NCBI GenBank assembly: GCA_004431415.1
Contig: QPMI01000416.1
Coordinates: forward strand, 744,001 to 808,000
Direction: 5' to 3'
Source: Cyanophora paradoxa
Lineage: Eukaryota > Glaucocystophyceae > Cyanophorales > Cyanophoraceae
Length of the DNA stretch: 64,000 nt
The notes under the pieces are model-generated. The model made no database searches. It worked only from the letters and a program-made list of their open reading frames with translations, and was not told the origin of the DNA. A program made the translations under genes and the position numbers. Below are positions 23,226-33,849 of this stretch, one piece after another (the stretch's first letter is position 1; each line of letters opens with the position of its first letter).

Positions 23226-23860
23226 CAGCCCCCCCGGGGCAACTCAGTATGCAGTCTACCCCAAGCTTTGCTTGCGCCGAGCTTGGTATTTCCTGCACTC
23301 GAATTCGATTTCTCAGTCTAGCTATAGCTCGACGACACAACACGCGCGCTCGCTACGAGCGCGCCACAGCAACTCACGAATCGCGAAATCGATCGCAACG
23401 ACAGCGTTCTTCTTTTTCCGAACCCTATCCTGTAAAACGCAATGGGACGCTCATCTAAGCCGATTCTACGAAGCGGAAATCTACAGCCCAACGCCCTACA
23501 GACTCAAACATAGCGAACTCAACATGATCCCATGTCGACCCTTGCATACGAAGCTCCTACGAAAATTCTTCGATGTACATCATCGGATGCACAGGCGAGC
23601 CGACAGCACGTAACAGCTGCCCCCAAAATCAGCCCTGGCCCCCAAAACACGGGCAGAATGCTGATACTATGACACAAGAGAGAAGCCGAGAGGGGCCAGG
23701 GGAGACGAGCCCCGGAGAGCCTCGGAGGCTCGAAAATGGAAAGTAAAGTAAAGTAAATTCGAAAGTCCCCGATCATACAGATCCCTAGAAAGGATGCATA
23801 CCAGTACGTACTAGATAATACGGATGAATAAATGCTAGCGAAAATACGGACGAATGCCGA
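23226..23860. other. Convergent spacer, AT-richer
   Basis: No gene is seen between two convergent stops. It is less GC-rich than the flanks and includes repeated AAAGTAAAGTAAA near 23740 and short palindromes. It probably holds both 3' UTRs. Confidence 0.5.
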
Positions 23861-24008
23861 CTAGTTATCGCCGCCGAGGGCGTGGCGGGCGGCGGCGGCG
23901 CCGGCGGCGGCGGCGGCGCGGCGGAGGCCGAAGCGATTGGCGGCGGCGCGGCGCTGGAGGGAGGAGGATGGGCAGAGCTCGTAGCGATCCCTCTGCTCCT
24001 CCGCCGCC

Positions 24009-24056
<48 letters not shown>

Positions 24057-25535
24057 TCGGAGCCGGAGTCAGAGCCGGAGCTGGCGGCCGGGCTGGCGCT
24101 TGCCGGCCGCGGTGCCGGCGCCGGGGAGGGGTACGAGCTCGGCGACCCCGAGAAGGAGGCGGCGGGGCGGGCGGAGAAGGAGATGGGGCACGCGGCGGCG
24201 GCGCTGCCGAGCGCCATCACGGACTCTTCGGTGACCTCTGCGGGGCGGGCGTCAGAGGCCGGCTCCACGGCTCCGCGCGCGCGGCCCGCGGCGGCGGACC
24301 GTGGGAGGAGCAGAGGCGGCGCCCGTTGAGGACCGGGTCGAAGACGGTGATCGCGTCCATGAGACGCCAGAGAAAGTCGAGAGCGCGGAAGGACTGGCGC
24401 TGGACCTGGACCTCCAGCTCCTGCCGCGAGGCCGGGATGGGGCTGCCCCCCGCCAGCACTTGCGCCACGCAGATCTGCGCATGCCGCCCGGGACCGTCAG
24501 CCGCGCCAGGAAAAAAAGCCGAAATGAAAGAACGCGCCTGCACGAGGCTGTCGGCGAATCGGCGCCGGGCCACGTGCGACTTGCCCTCGCGATCAAATTC
24601 CCAGTCGCGCTTAGCCTTCTCCGCCGCGGCCACAGCGTCGAAGGGCGCCGGGAGGAGGACGCGCTGGATCAGCAGGTGGGACCTGCACCGAGAAAATCGA
24701 ATTCCCGTCGGAACCGAAGCTGTGCGCGCGGGATGGCCCGGCAGGCCGAGGGGGGAGGGCCCGGCAGGCCGAGGGCGAACCTGGTATATCGGTCGAAGCA
24801 CAAGTATTCCGGCTCCGGTCCCGCGTTGGCGGCGCGGGGCGCGTGGATCGCGTTCCAAATCTACGGACGGGCGGCCCCGCGTGAGGCCCGCGGGTGGGGT
24901 GGCCGAGCGGCCGTGGGGCGACGGACCAGGCCCACGACTTTGGTCACGGACGGGGTGGCGGCGAAGCGGCGGCGGAGATAGCGGGCGTAGGTCGCGGCCG
25001 ACGACGGCAGGGACGGCGACTCCGGTCGCGGGGAGGCTCCGGCCGATTGGACGTGCGAGTGAAGCGGCGGGAGCCGCGCGAGGGCGGCGGCCGAGGGCGC
25101 GAGCGGCCGGCCGGACGGTGAGGTGCCGGGTGAGGAAGAGGAGGAGGAGGAGAAGGTGCCTATCGAAGTCCAACTGGAGCGCGGGGTGGAGGATTGGGAG
25201 AGGGGCCCCGGGCTCGCGCTGCCCGACCCAGCGGAATCCTCGTCCTCGGTCGTCTCCAGTCCAATGCTCCCGAATGACTGCATCCGCAGCCGGGCGATCT
25301 GGGGCGCCAGCTCGGCAATCCGCGCCGCTGCCTCCCCGAGCGCGGCATTCTCCTCGGGCCGCCAAACTTTGCTGCGCGGCCGGGACGGCGGAGGCGACGG
25401 GAGGTATTGTGAATCCTGTTCCCGCGGAGGCGGGCCAGGGGCGTCCGCCGCGGCGACCGCTGTCTCCGACGCCGGCTCCAGGGGCTCGGGCGACACCCGC
25501 TTTGGCCGCAGGCCAAGCCGTTGAAAGATTCCCAT
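23861..25535 (-). CDS. Unidentified protein with Ser/Gly repeat tail
   Basis: I do not recognise this protein. The start is the ATG at 25535 (MGIFQRLGLRPKRVSPEPLE). A helical segment ENAALGEAAARIAELAPQIA is followed by Ser/Pro-rich linker. The best-conserved-looking block is LLIQRVLLPAPFDAVAAAEK followed by KRDWEFDREGKSHVARRRFA and DSLVQARSF, then QVLAGGSPIPASRQELEVQV and RALDFLWRLMDAITVFDPVL. That reads like a folded, mostly helical domain. Introns lie at least around 24680-24900. The C-terminal exon encodes a (GS)n run from a CTCGGG hexanucleotide repeat and ends GDN with a stop at 23861-23863. It is head-to-tail with the BIN4-like gene. Confidence 0.5.
24010..24057. repeat. GAGCCC hexanucleotide repeat in coding sequence
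   Basis: About eight tandem copies of GAGCCC on the plus strand. On the minus strand they encode alternating Gly and Ser in the C-terminal part of the unidentified protein. Such a repeat is likely to vary in length between strains. Confidence 0.75.
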
Positions 25536-26370
25536 AGTTTCTGCTGCTGCGCAAGCCGCTGAGCTCGCAGACAGCTGCGTTACGGTTGCTGTCGCGCCAC
25601 GGTTACGCGTATACGTACGGCGCCGCCGGGCCGCTGCAGCTGATGATTGCGAGCGACGACGTCGACCTGCGCTAATGCGCTAGCCTAAAGCTGCTTCCGC
25701 TGATCGTGACTAGTACACGTATATACTATGATACTGCTTCGAATTCTGGTCGCCCCGGCCCCGGCCGCGGGCCCCGCGCGCGCGCGCGCGCCGCGGGCAG
25801 CGCCGGCGCGGGCACGCCGGGCACGGCCAGCGGCGCCAGCGCTATAGCTAGCCGGCCCGGCGCCATGCGCCAGCGCGGCGTTTAAACGTTTCAAGCCGCG
25901 TTTGACTCCTAAAAATTGGCATGGTCACGTGGAGTGCTTACAATGCTATCGATCATTGTGACGTTGACTCTGGGATTGCTAGCCGGAGGGTTCCAGCCTC
26001 TGCGGAGCATGAATCCTTCTTTTTGCACTGCCATTGTTTGCAGAGGCCCGCTAGCGCTTTTTTTTTTTTGGTGAATTACCGGCCACAGCCTCTAGGCTAG
26101 CGCTACCGGTAACGCTGGTTTAAAATTCGGGCCGTTTCGCTCTTTGCAAAAATTGCGACTCGGCGAGTCGACGTCGACCCGGCTCGACCGGGCGCGGTGA
26201 CACCGGTGACCGGGAACTTCGCTCTTCTGCGTTTCGCTCTTCAGCAGGCCCCTGCGGAGTCCGGAGTCCGGACCACCCGTCCAGGCTCCGGTGAACTCGG
26301 AACGCGTGCGACGAACGGCACCAGTCCAGCAACGCCGGCGGCACCGCAAATCGATCCCGAAGTTCGCCCA
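25536..26370. other. Spacer with palindromes and one retro-insert
   Basis: No gene is seen between the start of one minus gene and the stop of the next. It contains palindromic words (ACGCGTATACGTACG near 25600, CGCGCGCGCG near 25780) and the small A-tailed insert at 26059-26095. Confidence 0.5.
26050..26104 (-). mobile_element. Tiny A-tailed retroposon copy with TSD (copy 1)
   Basis: On the minus strand a 26-nt unit starting CTAGAGGCTG and ending AATTCACC is followed by about 11 A (insert 26059-26095). Perfect 9-bp direct repeats GCTAGCGCT flank it at 26050-26058 and 26096-26104. The same unit with an A tail recurs at 38614-38649. Target-site duplication plus A tail is the signature of target-primed reverse transcription. 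The RNA source is unknown. Confidence 0.7.
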
Positions 26371-26508
26371 TCACTTCTTGGGCTTCTTTGGCTTGCCGGG
26401 CTTGCCCGCCGCGCTCTTCTTGGAGCCCTGCGCGCGGCGCCTGCCTCGTTGGCTGCAAGTGCACGTACGCGTGGCGCCCCCGCCGGGCGCGCGCGCGATA
26501 TCGATCAT

Positions 26509-26546
<38 letters not shown>

Positions 26547-28680
26547 TGGCCGGGCGATCGCGGGGGGCGCGCCTTCGGCTTGGACTTGGGCTTCCCTTGC
26601 CGCTGGCGCGGGCGCCCTTGAGCATCGTACCCTCCCCCCAGTGCTCTTCTTCCGCTTCTTCGCCACCTTCCCGTCCTCGCCCTCCTCCTCCCCCTTCCGC
26701 TTCTTCCTCCCCTTCTTGTTCTTGCCCTTGCCCCTGCGCCGCCCCTCGCTGAGCGTCGCCCCGCCCTCCGCCCCCCGCGTGCCCGCCGGCGGGCGGCGCG
26801 GCGAGCACCCCTCCTCCTCCTCCTCGTTCACGTTGGCCTCGTCGTCGTACTCGAACGCGTCGTCCTCCAGCGTCCCTGCGCCGCGCCGCGCCCGCCCGCC
26901 CGCCCGCTCGCTCGCTCGCCCGCGCCCGAGCCGCCGCTGCCCGCGCCCGCCTCACAGCGCGCGAGCGCGCACCCTCGGTGACGGCCTCGTGGTCGTAGAT
27001 GTTGCGCTCCTCGTGCAGCTGGAGGTACGCGTCCGCGAGCGACTCGACCTGCGCAAGCGCGTCGCCTGGAGCCGCCGCGGGCGGGGGCGCGGGGGCGGGG
27101 CGGCGCCACCTTCGCCTCGGTCCCCGTGACGTTCACGAGGGCGACGGTCCGGCACGGCACCAGCTCGCACGAGTAGAGGTACCCTGCGCGCGGCTCGGGG
27201 TCCGCTTGGACGCGGCGGGGGCGCCGCACGCGCCCTTCAGGTCCAGCAGGACGCGGTCGCCCTCGACCTTGACGCGGCCCACGACCCCCGAGTCGCCCGA
27301 CGTGTCCAGCTTGTCGCCCTCGCACTGCGCCGGCACCGGCGCCTCAGCGGCGCGCGCGGCCGCCGCCGTGCCGGGCCCCGCGCGCCTGCACGAGCAGCGT
27401 GTTGCGGTCGACCTTTGCTGGCATGACCAGCGGCAGACTCGCCGGCGGCGGCTGCGCTCCCCCAGCGGGTATCAGAGCGGGCAGCCCGGGAGAGGAGCCC
27501 GGGGGCAGACCCCCTTCGGGACCTTCGGCCCGCCCTTCTTCTTCCCCGCCGCCGCCGCCGCCGCCTCGACGCCCGCGCCCGCCGCGCCGGAGGGCCCCGC
27601 CTCTGCCGGCTCGGTCGCGTCGGGGCCCTCGGGCTTGGCCCTGGCCTTCGGCGACTTGGCGGGCGACTTGGCGGGCGTCTTGGGCTTCGCCGGGCTCTTC
27701 TCTGCCTTCGCCCCTTTCGCTTTGGGCGTCCCGCTCCCCTTTGTCTTCTTCGCCGGCGCCTCCTCCTCGTCGTCGCCCCCATTCTCCTCGGACCCACTCT
27801 CGCTCGCGCTCGATTCCCCGTCGCTTCCACCGTACTCGCTCCCCTCGCTCTCTGTCACTCACCGCGAGCTCGTCAGCTGCAGGCGCCGAGAGACATTATG
27901 CGCTCGCACCATCCTTTGCTTTGCCCTTCGCGCCGGGCTTCGCGCTTGCCTTCCGTGCCGCGGGCGCCGCGCGCTTCTTCTTCGGCTTGGCGTCCTCGTC
28001 CTCCTCGTAGTCCGAGCCGCCATCCTCCTCGCCGCTGCCGCCGCCAGACGAGCTCTCCGCTTGGTCGGCGTCGCTCGCTTCGCCGCTCTCGGACCCTGGC
28101 CCCGCCCGGCGCGTCGGCCGGCTGCGGAGCGAGCTGCGCTCGGGCCACGCGCACCCTCGTCGCCGCTGTCGAAGACGGTGTCTAGGTCCACGTCGGTGTC
28201 GAGCTTCTTCGCCCTTCCGCGCTTCGCCGCTGGCTTCTTCGGCCTCTCCTCCTCGCCCGAACCCTCCTCGTCCTCGTCCGCCTTCCCGCTTTTTCGGTTC
28301 TTGGGCGCCGGCTTCTTCTTGCGAGGCGCCGGCTCGTCATCGGAGTCCTCATCACCGTCCTCATCGTGGCTGCGAATCCGTCGTACGTTGGCGACGGCAG
28401 CCCCGGGCGTGGGGGGAGGCGGGCGAATTTGATCCTACGGGGCCATGCTATTCTTCCAGCGCAGCGGGTCGAGCTCGCACCTCTGCTTGGACTTTGGCGT
28501 CGCTTTGCTCTTTGCCTTGGGCTCTGTGGGCGAGGTGCGCGTTCGCTTCGCAGGTTTGGCTGCTGCCTTCTTCCCGCGCTCGTCGCCCGAGGCGCTGCCC
28601 TCGCTGGCGGAACTCTCGCTGGCGTCCTCCTCGCTCCCATCGCTCTCCGCGTACGAGACGCGGCTCTTGCGCTCCCGCAT
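26371..28680 (-). CDS. BIN4: BIN4-like topoisomerase VI complex component
   Basis: DNA-binding partner of the archaeal-type topoisomerase VI in plants, needed for endoreduplication, nuclear. The diagnostic block is split over short exons: KVDRNTLLVQ, CEGDKLDTSGDSGVVGRVKV, EGDRVLLDLKG, YLYSCELVPCRTVALVNVTG, TEAK, DALAQVESLADAYLQLHEER, NIYDHEAVTEG and TLEDDAFEYDDEANVNE. The order of CxGD, SGD.G.VGR, LDLKG, PCRT, VTGTEAK and VTEGTL matches plant BIN4. The N-terminal half from the ATG at 28680 (MRERKSRVSYAESDGSEEDA) is a long acidic and Lys/Ala/Pro-rich disordered tail. The C-terminus is basic (GKPGKPKKPKK, stop 26371-26373). Two introns need GC donors (after LLVQ at 27385 and after DLK). It is divergent from ispG across 160 bp. 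Confidence 0.8.
26512..26545. repeat. G34 homopolymer (intronic C tract of minus gene)
   Basis: The longest pure run in the window, lying within an intron of the BIN4-like gene, where it reads as C on the sense strand. Confidence 0.85.
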
Positions 28681-28840
28681 CACTGATCAGCGTGGCGCGC
28701 TCCGCTGGTCGATGGCGAGGCTCAAGGAATCCCGCGGCGTGAATCGAGGCCTGTTTGACCGCTGGGATCGCTGCAATTTATGAAACCCAGCGACCGCTGA
28801 CCCGCCCTGACCGCGAACGAGGGGTACACGGTTCGTTATC
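28681..28840. promoter_or_regulatory. Divergent promoter region, BIN4-like / ispG
   Basis: 160 bp separate the two start codons, so both promoters and 5' UTRs must lie here. No clear TATA element is seen. Confidence 0.5.
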
Positions 28841-31345
28841 ATGGCGGCGTTCATCGTTGGCGTTCCTGTTGCGGGGCGCAGCCCCGTGAGCAACCAGACG
28901 GTGTCGTTGAAGGCTGTCACAGCCGGGTCGTTCGTGGCCAAGGCTGGCAACTCGGCCGTGCCGTCGTTCACTGGTGCGGCGGCCTGCGCTAACCAGCCCA
29001 GAAGCCATGCAGAGGCCTCTAGAAACTTTGGCTCCTCGCCGGGGCTTGCGCGCGGATTCTTCAATGATTCCCATCGCAGGCCTCCGCCGCCAGACCTCGT
29101 TCGCGCCTGCGACGGAGGCTCGCCGGTCGGTCCGCCGCAGCGGTACGCCTTCTGAGCCCTTTCGCTGGCGCCCCTCGCCCTGGACCGTCGCCCTCGATTC
29201 TATCTAGCTGATTCTGCGCCGCAGCGCCGGTCGTGTTCTCGCCCGTCGCCCACCAGGAGAACAGTAATGGCGCCGCGAAGAAGCGCCAGAACCCGACGAG
29301 CGGCTCCTCGGCCAAGAAGGAGTCCAGCGCTGTGCGCTCGCGCGGCCGGGCGCGGGGCTTTGGCCCCTGAGCTCTTACCGGCGCCCCGCAGCCCGTCATT
29401 GTGACTGAGGGCGTGGAGGCGAACCTTACCGCGTCGGAGATGGCGACCCGCATCAACCGGCGGAAGACCCGCAGCGTGCGCGTCGGCAACATCTACATCG
29501 GCAGCGAGCACCCGGTGGTCGTGCAGTCGATGATCAACGAGGACACTCTCGACGTCTACGCCGCCGCCGATGCCATCCGCCGCCTCCACGAGGCCGGCTG
29601 CGAGATCGTCCGCGTTACGACCCCCAGGTCCGCCCGCTCGCTCGCCCGCAGCGCCGCTGCGCCGGCGCCGGCGGCGCGGCTGCTCACGCGGCGCGCGCGG
29701 CAGCCTGGCGCACGCCAAGGCGGTGCGACTCATCAAGGAGCGCCTGCGCGAGACGTACATGGACGTGCCCCTCGTCGCCGACGTCCACCACAACGGTCCG
29801 CGCCGCGCCCCCTCGGGGCCCGTCCCTCGGCCCGGGGCCCACGGGGCGGCACGCGCGCGCAGGCATGAACATCGCGCTGGAGGTTGCGAAGCACGTGGAC
29901 AAGGTCCGCATCAACCCCGGCCTCTACGTCTACGAGAAGCCCAGCTCGGACCGGTCCGCCCGGCCCCGCCCCGCGCCGCGCAGCGCCGCGCCTCTGCGGG
30001 CCGACGCGCGAGCAGCACGGAGTTCACGCCCGAGGAGTTCGAGAAGATCGCGGTGGAGATCCGGCAGCAGCTGGAGCCCCTCGTGACCTCGCTCCGCGAG
30101 CAGGACAAGGCCCTCCGCATCGGCGTGCGCCCGGGGCGATCCCCAGCCGGCCCGCGCGCGCCGGCCGACGCGGGGCGGGGCGGGGCCGGGCGGGGCCGGC
30201 GCAGGTGAACCACGGCTCGCTGGCGGAGCGCATGCTCTTCACGTACGGTGACACCCCCGAGGGCATGGTCGAGTCGGCCATCGAGGCGCGCCGCCCCGCG
30301 CCGCCCGTCCCGTCCCTTTCCTTCTCAATTCCCCCGCAGTTCATCAAGATCTGCGAGTCCCTCGACTTCTACAACATCATCATCTCCATGAAGGTCCTTT
30401 CCTCTCTTTCCTCTCCTTTTTTATTTCCGTTGCGAGCGGGCGGCAGGCGTCGCGCGTGCCGGTGATGCTCTCGGCGTACCGCCTGATGGCGAAGCGGATG
30501 GACGAGCTGGGCATGAACTACCCCCTGCACCTTGGCGTGACCGAGGCCGGCGACGGCGACTACGGCCGCATCAAGTCCTCCATCGGCATCGGCTCCCTGC
30601 TCGCCGACGGCCTCGGCGACACCGTGCCCGCTTGCTCTACCCTCTCTTTCGCCTTCTCGACCCGTCCGACGCCCGCCGGCGGGGCCGCAGATCCGCGTGT
30701 CGTTGACGGAGGACCCGATCAAGGAGATCCCGGTCTGCTACGCCATCCTCCAGGGCCTGGGCCTCCGGCGCACCATGGTCGAGTACATCGCCTGCCCCTC
30801 GTGCGGCCGCACCCTCTTCAACCTCGAGGACGTCCTCGCCGAGGTCCGTACCCCCCTCCCTTCTCGCCCCCCCTGCTCTGCCAGGCCGGCGCGAGCGAGC
30901 GAGCGGGCGCCGCGCAGGTCCGCAACGCGACGGCGCACCTGGTCGGCCTGAACATCGCCGTCATGGGCTGCATCGTCAACGGGCCCGGTCCGCCCCGCCC
31001 GCCCGCCCGCCCGCTCGCCGGCCGCGCCTGCGCCGGCCTCACGCGGGGCCGCAGGCGAGATGGCGGACGCGGACTACGGGTACGTGGGCAAGACGCCGGG
31101 CGTCATCTCGCTGTACCGCGGCCACGACGAGATCAAGAAGGTCCCCGAGGCGGAGGGCGTGCAGGCCCTCATCGACCTCATCAAGGCCGACGGCAAGTGG
31201 GTGCGCGCCGCCCCCGCCCTCCGCCCCGCCCCCTTCCTTCCGTCCGGGGGCCCGCTTCCCTGACGCGGCACCGGCCGGCGCGCATGGGCAGGTCGACCCG
31301 CCCGCCAAGTCCGAGGAGAAGGAGCCGGCCGCCGCCTCGGCATGA
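28841..31345 (+). CDS. ispG: 4-hydroxy-3-methylbut-2-enyl diphosphate synthase (IspG/HDS), plastid
   Basis: [4Fe-4S] enzyme converting MEcPP to HMBPP in the plastid MEP isoprenoid pathway. The ATG at 28841 opens a transit-peptide-like leader ([20 protein letters not shown]). The enzyme follows: [118 protein letters not shown] then [20 protein letters not shown]. The three cluster cysteines are in [13 protein letters not shown] and [15 protein letters not shown] runs almost directly into the Fe-S domain, so the roughly 270-residue insert of plant enzymes is absent. The intron at 30286-30339 needs a GC donor. The stop is at 31343-31345. Confidence 0.93.
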
Positions 31346-31503
31346 GGCCCCCCGCCCCGCCCCGCGCGAGCCCCGCCCGCGCTCGCTCCCTGTACTACAG
31401 AGTATTTACACCGCCAGCACCATTTCCGCGCTCGGACGGGAGGGATTGCATGCGCGCCGGCGCGATTGGGATACATTGGATGTAAAGAAGCGCATCCTGC
31501 AGC

Positions 31504-31789
31504 TGGCCTTATGAAAGTATCTACGGTTCTTAAAATAGGACTCGCAAGCTACAGCGCGAGAAAAAATAAGCACACAGGGGGCGCAGCAGGGCGGTGGCGG
31601 GGGCCGGCTGCTCATGCGGCGGCGTCGGGCTAGACGAGCGGACAGGTGGCCTTATGAAAGTATCTACGGTTCTTAAAATAAGACTCGCAAGCTACAGCGG
31701 GCGAAAAATGAAGCACACGGGAGGAGATGGGGCGGGGGGGACGGGGGGGCGAGGGCCGGCCGCTCAGGCGGCGGCGCCGGGCCAGACGA
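31504..31789. repeat. Tandem duplication of an F-box gene 3' end
   Basis: A block beginning TGGCCTTATGAAAG at 31504 recurs at 31647 (offset 143 bp), with the shared core ATCTACGGTTCTTAAAATA and the following GACTCGCAAGCTACAGCG. The copy nearer the gene contains the stop codon at 31764. The distal copy holds a diverged version of the last codons. Confidence 0.8.
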
Positions 31790-33716
31790 GGGAATCGTGC
31801 TCGGCGAGGGAGAAGGTGGGGACGTGGGAGAAGACCTGCGTCAGCTCGCCGCGCAGCTCCGGGTCCGAGAGCGGCAGCTGCCGGCCGCGTCGGAGGGCGC
31901 CGCGCGCGGGGCCGGCTGCGCGGGGCGGGGCGCACCGACTGGGCGGCGCTGGCGGAGTCGCGGGGCCAGGAGAGGGTGACCTCCTGGAGGGCCCGGCACG
32001 ACGAGGCGATCATCTCGAGGGCCGACACCAGCGAGCGCCCCTGCGCCGCGCCGTCAGCGGCGCCGCGCGGCTCGGCCACTGGGGCTCCGCGGCGGGGCCG
32101 GGCGCGCCTCCTCCAGGGACGTCGTGGCACTGAGGAACGAGAAGGAGAGGCGCTCGGCCCGCCGCATGTGCGTCCCGATCTGCGGCCGCGCGTCGGCGCG
32201 GGGCGGCGGAAGGCGGGGTTGGATGGGGGCGGGACCTGGCCGATGAGGCGGGCGGCGGAGGACTCGCTGAGCTGGATGGCGTTGATGCAGGTGAGGCGGG
32301 GGAAGCAGGCCTCCACGAATCGGCCCCAGGCCGGGTGGTCCACTAGCTCGCCGTCCAGGCTTCCCCCGCCGCGTCAGCTGCCGGCCGGCGCGCGCGGCGG
32401 GCCACGGCGCACTCGATACTGGTCGCCCCCCGCGTGATGATGCCGATCAGCCCGTCGGCGGTCATCCCGAACGTGTCCAGAGGCAGACCCGTGAGAATGA
32501 GCCCGCTGGGCCCGCAGCGCGTGAGACCGGCCGCGCAGGCGGCGGGGAAGGAAGCGAAAAGGAAAGCACCGGACGATCAGGTTCGTCGCCTCCGCGACAC
32601 CGTTGATGGTCTCCGGCGCGACCGGCTGCGGGTCTGACCGCGCGGCGAGCAGTTCAGCGCACAAAAACTACGCGCACGCGAGCGATAGCGACACCTGTGT
32701 CGTTCGTGTCGATGAATTTAAAGAAGTAGATGGAGGCCTCGTAAACGAACTTGAGGCGCGGCCGCTTAGTGAGCCTGAGGCCCTAGTCAGCAAGAAATGC
32801 ACTCCCGAGCGTCGAGACCGCCCGAACCTCGGCAGCAATGCGTAGCGGTCGGTGAAACCCAGGTACTTCTCCTCCCCCTGCACCATCTATCAGATGCGGC
32901 TGGACGCGGTTCTGGGATGCGCTGGGGCAAGCGCGCACCCCGGTCTTTAGCTTCGTGATGAAGCTTCCGTCCTGGAGAAAGAGAGGATTCGCGTCGAAAG
33001 CGGCATCGAGTGCGTCGTACAGATGCACGACGACATCGGTGTGAACCTTGCGGGGCGCGTCACGCTACAGAGTTGCACGCATCTGAGAGGGCGCACTGTA
33101 ACAGTCTTGAGTTCGTTGCAGTGCTTAGCAACAGTTACGAGCATCTTCTCGTCGCAGTCGTCGCGGAAGCAGAGAGAGGTGAGTCGGGGGCAGAGCTCAA
33201 CCACGCGCTCAAGCGATTTCCTTTTGGGACGACCCTGCATTTCGCATAAGAAAGCAATGACAGCCCAGATGGGGCAACCGACGGACCGAGATCGTTAAGC
33301 GAGTGCAGTGGAACCTGTCCCGCAAGAGGGGCGAGAGTTCTCGCCAGCGCGCCGCGAGGGTCCCATCAGGAAAGTCTAGCTGGAGGTCTATGCCGCCCGC
33401 CGAGTCGCTGTACGCGAGTCCGCGCCACCGCTGGGGGTGCACGTCATCGGGCGGACACACGGTGCGGATCGCGGGGCCGTCTCACCGTGCAGACTGCGGC
33501 TGCCCTCGCCTTGTCGGGTGTCGAGAGGAACGAGAAGACTGAGCAGAGGACTGCGTCAGGGAGCCTCTCCAGCAGCTCCGCCGCCGTGGGCGTCGAGCCA
33601 TGAGTGGGTTGCCAGGGGGCGTGATGTGTGCAGACAACGGGGGTGTTCCTGCGGGGAGGATGTCTCACATCAGAGCCAAACGACAGGATCAGGCGGAGCC
33701 AATCGATCGAAGGCAC
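31764..33716 (-). CDS. F-box/LRR protein (3)
   Basis: Predicted SCF adaptor. The F-box is split: ELLERLPDAVLCSVFSFLST with DKARAAAVC (about 33490-33575), then RWRGLAYSDSAGGIDLQLDF in the next exon. AMN1-like leucine-rich blocks follow: LERVVELCPRLTSLCFRDDC, MLVTVAKHCNELKTVTV, FVEACFPRLTCINAIQLSES, SLVSALEMIASSCRALQEVT and LRGELTQVFSHVPTFSLAEH, ending DSLVWPGAAA with the stop at 31764-31766. The CPRL/C-x-x-L spacing is that of LRR-CC type repeats. The open frame runs up to 33716 without an ATG, so the real first exon is probably upstream and unplaced. A tandem duplication covers the 3' end. Confidence 0.65.
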
Positions 33717-33849
33717 CTCGGGCGCTTCGGAACGTGTTCGTTTACAAGGGGGCTGAACGCGTGCTTCTGCGGCATCGCACGCCGTCCTTCTGCGCTCGCC
33801 GCGCCGTACCCAAGTGTACCCCCTGGTCTGTTTTTTTCAAGACGGCTGC

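Noticed and set aside
28687-29064. Minus-strand 125-residue frame over the ispG leader
   Set aside because: It overlaps the transit peptide exon of ispG and the divergent promoter. No family resemblance is seen, and the plus-strand leader leads in frame to IspG.
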